Assembly (NCBI RefSeq): GCF_000472285.1
Contig: NZ_KI421415.1
Span: 125,269 to 174,571 of the forward strand
DNA length: 49,303 bases
DNA from: Desulfuromonas sp. TF
GTDB lineage: Bacteria; Desulfobacterota; Desulfuromonadia; Desulfuromonadales; ATBO01
Direction of reading: 5' to 3'
Of this stretch, positions 1 through 8,115 are shown in pieces; position 1 is the stretch's first letter; the number at the start of each line of letters is the position of its first letter. The position numbers were made by a program, and so were the translations under genes. A model generated the notes under the pieces. The model made no database searches, was not told the origin of the DNA, and was given only the letters and a program-made list of their open reading frames with translations.

Positions 1-73
<73 letters not shown>

Positions 74-86
74 TCACGAATTCGAG

Positions 87-115
87 AATCTAAACTTATC
101 GCCGGGCAAAGTCAA
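87..115 (-). promoter_or_regulatory. sigma70 promoter of tRNA-fMet
   Basis: On the minus strand TTGACT (110-115) and TAGATT (87-92) are separated by exactly 17 bases. Transcription would start a few bases before the mature tRNA. A three-copy A-rich tandem repeat lies directly upstream at 117-158. Confidence 0.7.
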
Positions 116-116
116 G

Positions 117-158
117 AGATTTTTTGACAGAGATTTTTTGACAGAGATTTTTTTGACG
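117..158. repeat. three tandem copies of a 14-bp unit
   Basis: The unit agattttttgacag occurs at 117-130 and 131-144, with a third copy of 14 bases at 145-158 (one extra T, last base changed to g). On the minus strand it gives phased A6-7 tracts just upstream of the tRNA -35 box, where an UP element would lie. Confidence 0.8.
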
Positions 159-179
159 CTTTACCCGGCTCGCACTGCC

Positions 180-716
180 TTATTTCCGCGCCAGCAGCGA
201 GATACTCAGGGTCTTATCGCCGCAAGTCAGCCAGATTTCGCCATCCTGAACCGTGCACTGCAACGCCATGCTCCGCTGCACCAGGTTCGCCAGCCTCTTG
301 CTCTGCTCTTCGGGAAGCTCGATCACACGAAGGTTGGGAAAGCGCTGAAGTTTGTCAGCGTTTCGCTGCCACCACAGCCCGGCGGCGCGGCCGCCATAGA
401 TATAAAGACAGACCTGAGCCGCACGATTGCAGGCCTTGCGCACCCGCCGCTCATCGGGGAGGCCGACATCGATCCACAACTCGATCTCGCCCGTGAGACT
501 CTTCAGCCAGAGATCCGGTTCTTCGTCGACGCACAACCCCTTGGTGAAATTCAGGTTCTCATCGGCGTGCAGGGCAAAGGCGAGCAGCCGCACCATCATC
601 CGCTCCTCGGTCTCCGACGGATGGCGCGCCAGGGTCAGCTGATGGTCGCCGTAATACGGGCGATCGAGGTCGGAGATCTGCAGGTGTGCTTTGAAGATGG
701 TGGCGGTCAGGGCCAT
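180..716 (-). CDS. yaeQ: YaeQ family protein
   Basis: The 178-residue product matches YaeQ in length and pattern. It begins MALTATIFKA, followed by a segment with DRPYYGDHQLTLARHPSE and a later GLCVDEEPDLW. YaeQ proteins have a PD-(D/E)XK nuclease-like fold and an uncertain role; the E. coli protein is about 181 residues. The ATG at 714-716 is preceded by AAGGA at a normal distance, so longer reading in the same frame was not used. It is transcribed towards the tRNA and has no obvious operon partner. Confidence 0.9.
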   Translation of the reverse strand: MALTATIFKAHLQISDLDRPYYGDHQLTLARHPSETEERMMVRLLAFALHADENLNFTKGLCVDEEPDLWLKSLTGEIELWIDVGLPDERRVRKACNRAAQVCLYIYGGRAAGLWWQRNADKLQRFPNLRVIELPEEQSKRLANLVQRSMALQCTVQDGEIWLTCGDKTLSISLLARK

Positions 717-872
717 GGGGTGTCCTTGGAGAGATAAGAGAAAATTCGGCATCTTGTCGGGTGGTGCAGATGTCCGGGTGCGGGTGCGAGCAGCCAAGCT
801 CCTGCAGAAGGGCGAAGGTACCTTGAGTGATATAGGGAACAACAACTCGGGCCCCTTCAGCGCTGACTCACT

Positions 873-1139
873 TCAAACGGCTTCTTCCAAAGGGTAGAAT
901 CGTTCCCCCTCCTGACGGATCTTCTCCCTCAGCCTCTCCTCCGGCAAGCGATCCCAGTGCAGCAGATCGATCTTGAACACCAGCGGCAGGGCATCGATTT
1001 TATTCCAGAGCCGGGGAAATTCGCTGTCGCTCAGGGTCGGCGCCACCACGGTCGGGTCGAAGTCGAGCTTACCCGCTACCCGAGGCCTCATCTTATCCGA
1101 TAACCCCCGGTATTTCCATCGATAAACCTCTGTTCCCAT
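873..1139 (-). pseudogene. C-terminal stub of an MNT-type nucleotidyltransferase
   Basis: The readable 88 residues contain PRLWNKIDALPLVFKIDLL and then DRLPEERLREKIRQEGERFYP. This is the C-terminal pattern of minimal MNT-type nucleotidyltransferases, which often act in toxin-antitoxin pairs. The N-terminal GSRARG and metal-binding aspartate segment is absent and replaced by unrelated residues. No partner HEPN gene is next to it. I read it as a decayed fragment; it might also be a short gene with an odd N-terminus. Confidence 0.55.
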
Positions 1140-1149
1140 GACCACCAAT

Positions 1150-1193
1150 AAAAGAAACCGCCGCCGGGATGCTGCCCGGCCGGCGGTTTCTTG
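1150..1193 (-). terminator. rho-independent terminator after the AOR gene
   Basis: A 12-bp stem (1152-1163 with 1181-1192) is extended inward by CCGGG/CCCGG. On the minus strand it runs into TTTCTTTTATT. It lies 45 bases past the AOR stop codon. Nearly the same hairpin occurs at 23806-23847. Confidence 0.85.
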
Positions 1194-1237
1194 ACTTTCT
1201 GTCTGAGGTGGTCGTCTCCTGTTAGGGGATAACTCTC

Positions 1238-2956
1238 TCACTCCTCCCCGAAGGGAAGGGTCTCCGCCAGTTCCTCGTCCGAGAGGTCAAAACAGCCACC
1301 GACCGATTCCAGAACCTCCGTGTACATGAACTCCGGCAGGCGATCGTCCTTGGCGGTAAAGCCGGCCGCCTTGTTGAACTGCTTCTCGAGCGTCAGCGAC
1401 TGCACTCCGAGCCCCATCAGACGATTCACGTCCCAATCGCCGCCGAACTTGGCCGCCGCCATATCGACCAGATGCCCGAGAGCTTCCGGATCCTCGCAGC
1501 AGATTCCGGAGAAGATGCACATGCCCAGCGAATCGAACACGGTCATCACGATTTGCAGATTTCTCGAAAGCTCCACCTGACCGTCCTTGTTCGTTCCGCC
1601 CAGGGAGTGGTCGCCGATGGAGTTTCCAGCTGTATGGTCGGCCCCCATGGGGCTCGTCGCATAGGTGACGCCGGTGCCCTTCAGGCCCCGGGGATCATAG
1701 GCCGCCATGGACTGCCCCTTCACCGTGGGGATCCGCTTTACTCCGAGGTGGCGGCCGGTAGCTTCGGTGCCGTTGCCGAGCACCCGCCCCAGTTCCGTCC
1801 CTTCGATCATCTGCCGGGCCAGGAGCAAGGCGCCTTCGGCATCGCCGAACTCGATCACCCCTGCTTCCATGCACAGGGCGAGCGCACAACCGGTGTCCAT
1901 GGTGTCGACTCCGAGGTCGTCGCAGAGCTTGTCCAGGGAGGCGATGACGTCGATGTCCCGGATGCCGCAATTGGACCCGAACAGCCCGATGGTCTCGTAC
2001 TCGAACCCCGAGGTCAGGTAATTGCCGTCCCTGTCGTTATACACCTGGGAGCACCGGATCAGGCAGCCGTGATGGCAGATATGGGACATCTTTCCGCCCC
2101 TCTGCGCCTGCAGCTCGGCGATCCGCTCTCCGCTGATCTCCTCGGCATGCTCAAAGCGCCCCCGGCTGAAATTGTGGGTCGGCAGGATGCCCATCTCATT
2201 CGTCACGTTCACCAGAAGGGCGGTCCCCAGGGCCGGAAGGCCCTGCCCCGAAAAGGGATGCGCCATGACGGCTTTGCCGAAGGCCCTGTTGGCGGAAACG
2301 AATTTCTCCTTGTCCGCATACTCCCAACCTGTTTTTTTCACGTCCTTGAAGACGATGGCTTTCACCCCCTTGGAACCCATCAGGGCGCCGAGTCCGCCGC
2401 GGGCGGCGGACCGGGAAGGGTGTCCGTCGAGATCGGTGAACTGGACGGAGGAGTTCAGGTATCCCCGCTCTCCGCCCAGGCCGATCGAGGCAATGGAAAT
2501 ATCGCTTCCCATGTCCTTTCTCAGCTCTTCCCCAAGCCGATAGTTGTTCATCCCGAGGTAAGGCTGGGCCGACACGAACTCGACCCCCGAGGCGTCCACC
2601 ACCAGCACAAACCACTCGCCTTTTTGCGGCTGGCCTTCCAGAACCAGACCGCGCAGATCGAGGGCGGCCATCCTTTTTGCCATGGTGCCGCCGGAATTGG
2701 CCTCCTTGATCGTCCGGGTCAACGGGCTTTTACCTCCCACGGAGATCCGGCCGGAGCAGGGAGCCACGGTGTCGGCAAACAGACCGGGACAGAGAATGAG
2801 CTTGTTTCCGGGACCCAGCGGGTCGGCCTTGGCATCGACCTCCTGGTGGAGGATTGTGGCGATAAGGCTGCGTCCCCCGACGAGCGGATATTTCTCGTCA
2901 GCGGCTTCGCATGAAGTTGTCTGGCTCTCCATGTTGATACGCAAGAGCTTTTTCAT
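1238..2956 (-). CDS. aldehyde:ferredoxin oxidoreductase family (tungsten-pterin)
   Basis: The 572-residue product has the AOR family plan: an N-terminal domain with the GRISVGGKSPLT segment, a conserved SRSAARGGLGALMGSKGVKA stretch near residue 181, cysteines at 294, 298 and 302, and a later cysteine in SLGMCIF. These cysteines would hold a [4Fe-4S] cluster beside a tungstopterin that oxidises aldehydes to acids with ferredoxin. The first cluster motif reads CX3CX3C, not the CX2CX3C of the Pyrococcus enzyme. There is no signal peptide, so it is cytoplasmic. The ATG at 2954-2956 has GAAAGG upstream. Its place after the amine dehydrogenase operon suggests it removes the aldehyde product; that is inference. 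The exact substrate cannot be read from sequence. Confidence 0.92.
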   Translation of the reverse strand: MKKLLRINMESQTTSCEAADEKYPLVGGRSLIATILHQEVDAKADPLGPGNKLILCPGLFADTVAPCSGRISVGGKSPLTRTIKEANSGGTMAKRMAALDLRGLVLEGQPQKGEWFVLVVDASGVEFVSAQPYLGMNNYRLGEELRKDMGSDISIASIGLGGERGYLNSSVQFTDLDGHPSRSAARGGLGALMGSKGVKAIVFKDVKKTGWEYADKEKFVSANRAFGKAVMAHPFSGQGLPALGTALLVNVTNEMGILPTHNFSRGRFEHAEEISGERIAELQAQRGGKMSHICHHGCLIRCSQVYNDRDGNYLTSGFEYETIGLFGSNCGIRDIDVIASLDKLCDDLGVDTMDTGCALALCMEAGVIEFGDAEGALLLARQMIEGTELGRVLGNGTEATGRHLGVKRIPTVKGQSMAAYDPRGLKGTGVTYATSPMGADHTAGNSIGDHSLGGTNKDGQVELSRNLQIVMTVFDSLGMCIFSGICCEDPEALGHLVDMAAAKFGGDWDVNRLMGLGVQSLTLEKQFNKAAGFTAKDDRLPEFMYTEVLESVGGCFDLSDEELAETLPFGEE

Positions 2957-2990
2957 TTCTTTGCCTTTCTTCCTGCAGGGCACAGCCAAG

Positions 2991-3019
2991 AAGCGGGGAC
3001 GGTATGACCGTCCCCGCTT
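2991..3019. terminator. perfect 13-bp inverted repeat, possible terminator or attenuator
   Basis: Bases 2991-3003 pair perfectly with 3007-3019 around a 3-base loop. It sits between the small lipoprotein gene and the AOR gene. Neither side has a T-run, so intrinsic termination is doubtful. It may stabilise the upstream mRNA or reduce AOR expression. Confidence 0.5.
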
Positions 3020-3048
3020 GCTTGAGCTGAAAACATCCGATTCAGGGA

Positions 3049-3195
3049 TTACCTTGCTTCTTTGGTTTCAAATTCATAACCACAGGCCGGACACTTCACT
3101 TTCATCTGCGAACCACCCTCGCTGTACTTCTTGGAACATGCTGAAAAAGAAAGGGCCATAAGAAGCACCATAAAAACGACGGTTAACTTTTTCAT
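3049..3195 (-). CDS. small zinc-ribbon lipoprotein
   Basis: A 48-residue gene. The product starts MKKLTVVFMVLLMALS, continues FSAC (a lipobox, cysteine at residue 20) and ends with a CPACGYEF motif and a short charged tail. The predicted mature lipoprotein is only about 29 residues and has a single CxxC that could bind metal or take part in redox. GAGGAG precedes the ATG by nine bases. It lies 23 bases after the porin and before the AOR gene on the same strand, so it is probably cotranscribed. I do not recognise a named family. Confidence 0.75.
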   Translation of the reverse strand: MKKLTVVFMVLLMALSFSACSKKYSEGGSQMKVKCPACGYEFETKEAR

Positions 3196-3218
3196 GTATG
3201 CATCTCCTCTTCAGGGGT

Positions 3219-4601
3219 TTAGAAAGAGTAATTCAACCAGATTTGGGCAAAGTAAGTGTCCTGGTCGTCGCCGAAAATTTCCTCAGCCGCATCTCCCGGT
3301 TTGGACCAGCCCGTGCCAAGATGAACGAACAGGTGATCGTTCAGCGGGGCATCGACAAACAGATTCACCTCGTCGGCCCATTCGTCCGAAGAAGTCGGAA
3401 CAAAGAGCCAATAGTTCTCGTCGAGTTTGTGATTGAGGTACATGAGCGTCACGAATACCGCCTCGGCGGGGCTGAAACCGACCTCGGCCACGGCGACCTT
3501 CTTGTTGGAGTTGGGCAAATGCAGCTCTCCGGCAATTTCACCGATGACGAACCGGTTCCAGGCTGAGAATCCGCTGAACATCGGATCGTAATCAGAGGCT
3601 TCGTCGTCGGCCGGGTCGTCATCCCCCGAGAAGTAGAAATAGGAGCCGCGGACCCAGGGGGCGTAAGCGACGGGCAGGTTGTAGGTCGCGCTGGCGAAGC
3701 CGCCGAAAGCGTCCCGATCCCGGTCCTGGCCGGCGAGTACGCCCGCGTCGCCGGTCTGGTAGACGCCCTCGCCCTCCAGGAGCAGGCCTCCTATTCCCAG
3801 ATGAACACCGAGGTCCCATGCGGTGGTGTCGTTGTCCGCCACCAGTCCTGGACCCAGATAGAAATTGTCATCGGTCGCACGGCTGCCGTCGTCGATCTTT
3901 TGATGAACACCGGCGAAAACATAGCTGGTTTCGCTGAAATTGTACTGACCTTGAAGTCCGGCCACTTCGACGTCTTCCACCGGCCCGAACAGGGCGGTCT
4001 CATCAAGCTTCTGGAAATAGTTGTCCGAACGGGCCCAGTAGAGGGTCGTGGTCAGATCCCCGAAGTTGCCGTCCAACCGGGCGGCAAAGGGGAAGCTGTC
4101 GTGGAAGTTGAGCCAGAGAGCCTGATCCTGACCTTCGCCGTCGGCCACGACCAGCCAGTTTCCAAGCCGGATATCCTGGCGCCCGACGGTCAGGTCGAAG
4201 GGGCCGCCGTATATCTCGCTGAACTTGAGCCAGGCCTGGTCGACGCTGACGTCGCTCTGGTCCTTGGCAATCCCGTAGACGTCCTGGTCGATGGTCTGGG
4301 TATACAGGGGGGCGAATTGCCCTGAGGCCTTGGCCCAGCCCATATCCTTTTCCGCCGTCAGCCGGAACACCCCGAAAATTTCGCCGAAACCCGTCGAGTC
4401 TTTGTCCGAAGACCCCACCGGTGCACCATAATAGGGGTCGCTGTCGTACCGGTAAAAGACGTGGAGGTTCATCCCCAATGACACCTTATCCAGGACATTG
4501 CCCAGTTCCTTGATTTCGACATCCGCATGGACCGGACCGGTTTGAATCGTCACCCCCAATACCAATAATAAACACCATACAACTTTTTTCATACTTCTCA
4601 T
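3219..4601 (-). CDS. outer-membrane porin, alginate-export/phosphoporin-like
   Basis: The 460-residue product has a signal peptide (residues 1-26, ending GPVHA) and alternating aromatic and polar beta-strand pattern throughout. It ends with a terminal phenylalanine (WLNYSF), the usual signal for outer-membrane insertion. Segments such as DLTVGRQDIRLGN resemble the alginate-export porin family. The ATG at 4599-4601 is preceded by GGAGG; two further methionines (4601 and 4592) are in frame. Coming directly after the qhp genes, it may admit amine substrate. That role is inferred from position only. Confidence 0.8.
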   Translation of the reverse strand: MRSMKKVVWCLLLVLGVTIQTGPVHADVEIKELGNVLDKVSLGMNLHVFYRYDSDPYYGAPVGSSDKDSTGFGEIFGVFRLTAEKDMGWAKASGQFAPLYTQTIDQDVYGIAKDQSDVSVDQAWLKFSEIYGGPFDLTVGRQDIRLGNWLVVADGEGQDQALWLNFHDSFPFAARLDGNFGDLTTTLYWARSDNYFQKLDETALFGPVEDVEVAGLQGQYNFSETSYVFAGVHQKIDDGSRATDDNFYLGPGLVADNDTTAWDLGVHLGIGGLLLEGEGVYQTGDAGVLAGQDRDRDAFGGFASATYNLPVAYAPWVRGSYFYFSGDDDPADDEASDYDPMFSGFSAWNRFVIGEIAGELHLPNSNKKVAVAEVGFSPAEAVFVTLMYLNHKLDENYWLFVPTSSDEWADEVNLFVDAPLNDHLFVHLGTGWSKPGDAAEEIFGDDQDTYFAQIWLNYSF

Positions 4602-4650
4602 TTTCTGCCTCCGCTTCCAAAAAGTGTTAATCCAGATTCCCCCCAAAACT

Positions 4651-4683
4651 TGAGGCTGGCCTCCAGTGGCCTCGCCGGCCTCA
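4651..4683 (-). terminator. hairpin between qhpE and the porin gene
   Basis: TGAGGCTGGC (4651-4660) pairs with GCCGGCCTCA (4674-4683) at nine of ten positions. On the minus strand it is followed by AGTTTT. It could be a partial terminator that lowers porin, lipoprotein and AOR transcription relative to qhp. Confidence 0.45.
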
Positions 4684-4709
4684 CTGCAGCCGTTCCGACA
4701 TGCCGATGC

Positions 4710-5393
4710 TTAAAACCTCCCGTGTACCGTATTGATGGTTGATCCGGTCTCCATTTTGAGTGCTAAATCGAGGGTGACCCGGGCGCAGGCAAAGGAATTG
4801 CCCCAGAGATTGGCCCCGGGCGGCAGCCCATCGAGGTCTCGCGGCCACCCTGATGCTTCATGGGAATAGGGTTTTCCCGGGTTGACGGTAATTTCCCCCG
4901 GTTTAAGATGGTCAGCGGCTACCACTCCGGTCACCCCGGGCAGGGAGGCCGGGAGCAACCCCGCCTTCCCCGGATGGCCGGCCGCCACCAGGACGGATCC
5001 GGCTTCCTGAACAGCCCGGCAGGCTTCCGCGAGAACTTCGCCTCCCGGGCCGGGAGACATCCCCAGGCTGAGGTTGATGATCCGGCACCCCTCGGCGGCC
5101 GCTCTCAGCAACGCCCGGGCCACCAGGGAGGGGTAGGAATCCAGGGTCTCGTCAAAGACCCGAACGACGAAAAGCTCCGCATCGGGCAGACCCTGGCGCA
5201 GGATTCCCGCTACTGCCGTGCCATGGCCGACAAGGTCCCGAAAATCCTCATCCTCCCGTATCCTTCCTCCTGCATCCAGGAAGATGCGCATTCCGCTGAC
5301 CGCCCCTCGGACATGGGAATGCCAGGGATTCACTCCGGTGTCTACGATGCCGATGCGAAGGGGTTCGGGGGCTGAAGTAAGAAGCGGCTTCAT
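4710..5393 (-). CDS. qhpE: subtilisin-like protease, QhpE-type leader peptidase
   Basis: The 227-residue product has the subtilisin triad: Asp18 in GIVDTGVN, His57 in VGHGTAVAG and Ser200 in GNSFACA. It has no signal peptide or propeptide, so it acts in the cytoplasm. In known qhp systems QhpE removes the leader of the cross-linked QhpC. The usual oxyanion-hole asparagine (AAGN) is replaced by histidine in VAAGHPG, and the nucleophile motif reads GNS, not GTS. The ATG overlaps the stop of the ABC transporter gene (ATGA), so translation is coupled. Function is assigned from family plus operon context. Confidence 0.85.
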   Translation of the reverse strand: MKPLLTSAPEPLRIGIVDTGVNPWHSHVRGAVSGMRIFLDAGGRIREDEDFRDLVGHGTAVAGILRQGLPDAELFVVRVFDETLDSYPSLVARALLRAAAEGCRIINLSLGMSPGPGGEVLAEACRAVQEAGSVLVAAGHPGKAGLLPASLPGVTGVVAADHLKPGEITVNPGKPYSHEASGWPRDLDGLPPGANLWGNSFACARVTLDLALKMETGSTINTVHGRF

Positions 5394-7153
5394 GCGGAAC
5401 GCCTTTCCGATTGGAGGACCGATTGCGCCGTCGCGGGGAACGACGGATCATCGCCCCCGGGTTCGGATTCCGGTCCCGTTCCCAGGGCGACCTGGAGTTC
5501 TTTCTCCCCGACCTTGCGCAACTGTCCGTCACGCAGGAGATAGAGGTGATCATAGGCCTCCAGTCCTCCCAGGCGGTGCGTAATGGACAGGATGATCCGG
5601 CCCTCAAACGCCTCCCAGAAATTCCGCCGCACCAGAGCCTCGGTTTCAGGGTCCAGGGCCGAGAAGGCTTCGTCCAGCACGAGGATCTCCGGATTCCTCA
5701 AGGCGAGGCGGGCCAGCCCGATCCGCTGTCTCTGCCCGTCGGAAAGGGACTGCCCACGGCCGCCGATGACGGTGGCGTAACCCTCCGGCAAGTCGAGGAT
5801 GAAGGCATGGGCTTCGGCAAGACGGGCCGCTTCGATCATTTCCTGATGTGTGACGTCCGGGTTGCCGTAGCGCAGGTTCTCCTCCACCGTTGCGTGCAGG
5901 AGAAAAGGCTCGGCGCCGGCGTACCCCAGGTCCCCTGCCGCAGCAGCAACATTCGAGCCGAGCTCCGCGCCACCCAGGAAAAGTCTTCCTTCCTGCGGGG
6001 TGCGCAAACCGAACAGAATCTGCACCAGGGTGGATTTGCCGGCTCCGGAGGTCCCGAATATGCCCACTCTCTCTCCAGGGGAGACCCGCAAGTTCAGGCG
6101 CCGCAGCACCGGCGGATTTCCCGGGTAGGTGAAGCTGACTCCATCGACAGCCAGCTCTCCGCTGCCCATGGCTGCTTCGGCGACTGTGGCATCGAGAGTG
6201 CTTTCGCCGGCCAGCACCTCGGAAATCCTCGACAGGCTCACCCGAGCTTCCTGGAAACTGCGCACCATCCCCAACAGCCCTCGCGCCGGTCCGTAGAGCC
6301 GCCCCTGGTAAAGGATGAAGGCGACGAAGGTTCCCAGACCGATCTCGCCTGACTCCAGCAGCCTCCCCCCGAGAAGGTAGATCCAGGCAAGGCTCGCGGT
6401 CAGGGCCAGACCGGGCGCCCCCGAAGCGACGGAATCGAGGACCTGGAACCGCAGCATCTTGCGGACCATGCCGGCGTTCAGCAGGGAGAAGCGTTTTTGT
6501 TCCTCCTTTTGCGAGGCATGCAGGCGCACGGCTCGCAAGGCGCTCATCCGCTCCGAGAGAAAGTGAGACAGGTCGGCCATGGCTTCACGAAGGCCATGGG
6601 TGCCCTTTTCGATCGGATTGCGAAAGGCGGTCGTGATCACCAGGGCCACCGCGAGTCCCAGAAAGGACCACAGGGCCAGAGGCGAGGAGAGATTGAGCAG
6701 AATCACGGCGGCAACGATCAGGAACAGAACGTTCTGCAGGAAGCCGAGCACACCGTCAACGAGAAGAGCCTGTATTTTGGGAACATCGGCGCCGAAGCGG
6801 TGCAGGAGGTCGCCCTGGCGGAACCGCTCGAGTGACTCCAGGGGGGAGTTCAGACAGTGGGCAAAGAGCCTCTCCCGGATGGAGACGAGAACGTCGGCGG
6901 AGAGCCGGGCGTGGACCAGGCGCGTCACCGCTCCCAGGATAAGATCGAGTACGGCTAGGCCGACCAGCGCAGCTGCGATCTTCGGAACGACGGCATAGTC
7001 CCCCCTTTCGGCGACGGCGTCGATGAAGGTCTTCCCGATCAGCGGCGGCGCCAGAGAGACGGCTCCTCCGGCCAGTCCGAGGAAGAACATGGCCGTGATG
7101 AGCCGGCCCTTCCCTTTGAGATGCCTTGCGAACAGCCCCACCGAGGTCAGCAT
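5390..7153 (-). CDS. qhpF: ABC exporter, fused permease-ATPase, QhpF-type
   Basis: The 587-residue product has about six N-terminal membrane segments and a C-terminal ATPase. Visible are Walker A GTSGAGKST, Walker B ILVLDEAFSALDPE and the H-loop SITHR. The signature reads LSDGQ, not the usual LSGGQ. In qhp operons this transporter is thought to carry the cross-linked QhpC, which has no signal peptide, to the periplasm. The ATG at 7151-7153 follows AGGAGG and overlaps the previous gene; its own stop overlaps qhpE. A general lipid or drug exporter is possible from sequence alone, but the context supports QhpF. Confidence 0.85.
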   Translation of the reverse strand: MLTSVGLFARHLKGKGRLITAMFFLGLAGGAVSLAPPLIGKTFIDAVAERGDYAVVPKIAAALVGLAVLDLILGAVTRLVHARLSADVLVSIRERLFAHCLNSPLESLERFRQGDLLHRFGADVPKIQALLVDGVLGFLQNVLFLIVAAVILLNLSSPLALWSFLGLAVALVITTAFRNPIEKGTHGLREAMADLSHFLSERMSALRAVRLHASQKEEQKRFSLLNAGMVRKMLRFQVLDSVASGAPGLALTASLAWIYLLGGRLLESGEIGLGTFVAFILYQGRLYGPARGLLGMVRSFQEARVSLSRISEVLAGESTLDATVAEAAMGSGELAVDGVSFTYPGNPPVLRRLNLRVSPGERVGIFGTSGAGKSTLVQILFGLRTPQEGRLFLGGAELGSNVAAAAGDLGYAGAEPFLLHATVEENLRYGNPDVTHQEMIEAARLAEAHAFILDLPEGYATVIGGRGQSLSDGQRQRIGLARLALRNPEILVLDEAFSALDPETEALVRRNFWEAFEGRIILSITHRLGGLEAYDHLYLLRDGQLRKVGEKELQVALGTGPESEPGGDDPSFPATAQSVLQSERRSA

Positions 7154-8115
7154 GCCGCCTCCTTCCGCATCGGGCGGTGCCAGACGTCCGGGTAATAACA
7201 CAGATGCGCGCCCTCGCACATGGGGGCGGCCCCCCGCAGATCGACGACCGCCTGGCGGATCTCTTCCGGACCGCCTCCGTCACGGGCGATCTTCAGGGCC
7301 CTGGCGGCCAGTTCGACGGCTTTCTCCTTCCGCGGCAGGGACGCCTCGCGCCCCACCACCTTGAAGCTGGCGATCCCGATCTGCAGCAGGCGCGGCAGGG
7401 CGCACAGGCCGCAGGGTCCGACGGGATAGCCCCGGCTCGTCTGGCATCCGCAATGGTTCAAGGTCCATTTCCAGAAGGCATACCGCTCGAAGGTCTCGGG
7501 GTTCACCCCTTCAGTCCCTTCCCCGTCACCCAGGCAAAAGGTTCCGACGGCGTGGGTGGTGGCGCAGAGACCTTCCTCGAAGACGCAGCCGTCGTTCAGC
7601 AAAAAGGTCTCAAGCTCCAGGCCGGGGACGGAAATCTCTTCGATCTCGCCCAGGGCAAGATGCCTGGGCAGGATGACCCGGGAGACCCCCAGATCCCGGA
7701 AAAAGGCCGCTGAACCCGGGTTGTTGCAGGTGGCTAGGCTGGAGACGTGAAGCCTGGAGGCGGCGCCGGCTTCGGCCAGGGCCAGCAGCAGGTCCATATC
7801 GGCCACGATCAGGGCGGATGCCCCTTTTTCCAGCAGCAGGACGCCAAACTCTGCGAGCATCTCCACCGCCCCGGGAGGATACCAGGGGGCGTTTAGTGCG
7901 ACGTAGACCGGTCGCCCTGCGGACGAGTCCACCGCCACCTCGAAGTCGGCGACATCCGGCATGCCTGCCGAGGAGGGAGCGCGGCGGTTGGCCCAGGTCT
8001 GGCCGAAACACTTCTCCCAGTCGGGCGGCGTCAGCCCGCAGAAAAATTCATCGGCGCCTGCCTCCAGCAGTGGGATCGTTTCCGCTGAATTTTTTAAGGG
8101 CGCTAATATCTTCAC
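7147..8115 (-). CDS. U32-family protein within the qhp operon (candidate O2-independent hydroxylase subunit)
   Basis: The 322-residue product begins with the U32 TIM-barrel pattern (KILAPLKNS, then EAGADEFFCGL) and has ETFLLNDGC in the place of the U32 signature. It is cysteine rich: 177, 184, 194, 222, 224, 235 and 238 cluster where other U32 proteins bind [4Fe-4S]. U32 members with known chemistry (UbiU/UbiV, RlhA, TrhP) hydroxylate without O2; the old peptidase name is probably misleading. The GTG start (8113-8115) overlaps the stop of the next upstream U32 gene (GTGA), so the two are coupled and may form a heterodimer like UbiU/UbiV. The role in tryptophan hydroxylation of QhpC is my inference. 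Confidence 0.8.
   Translation of the reverse strand: MKILAPLKNSAETIPLLEAGADEFFCGLTPPDWEKCFGQTWANRRAPSSAGMPDVADFEVAVDSSAGRPVYVALNAPWYPPGAVEMLAEFGVLLLEKGASALIVADMDLLLALAEAGAASRLHVSSLATCNNPGSAAFFRDLGVSRVILPRHLALGEIEEISVPGLELETFLLNDGCVFEEGLCATTHAVGTFCLGDGEGTEGVNPETFERYAFWKWTLNHCGCQTSRGYPVGPCGLCALPRLLQIGIASFKVVGREASLPRKEKAVELAARALKIARDGGGPEEIRQAVVDLRGAAPMCEGAHLCYYPDVWHRPMRKEAAC

Noticed and set aside
1472-2914. 480-codon open frame on the plus strand opposite the AOR gene
   Set aside because: It is a shadow of the GC-rich AOR gene, which has clear motifs. The plus-strand translation shows no family pattern.
1238-2956. BamB-type benzoyl-CoA reductase subunit
   Set aside because: It is related by family, but no other bam genes are nearby and the context favours aldehyde oxidation.
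7147-8115. Collagenase-type peptidase for the U32 gene
   Set aside because: The cysteine-rich pattern and the biochemistry known for U32 members point to iron-sulfur hydroxylases; a protease role in this operon is already filled by QhpE.
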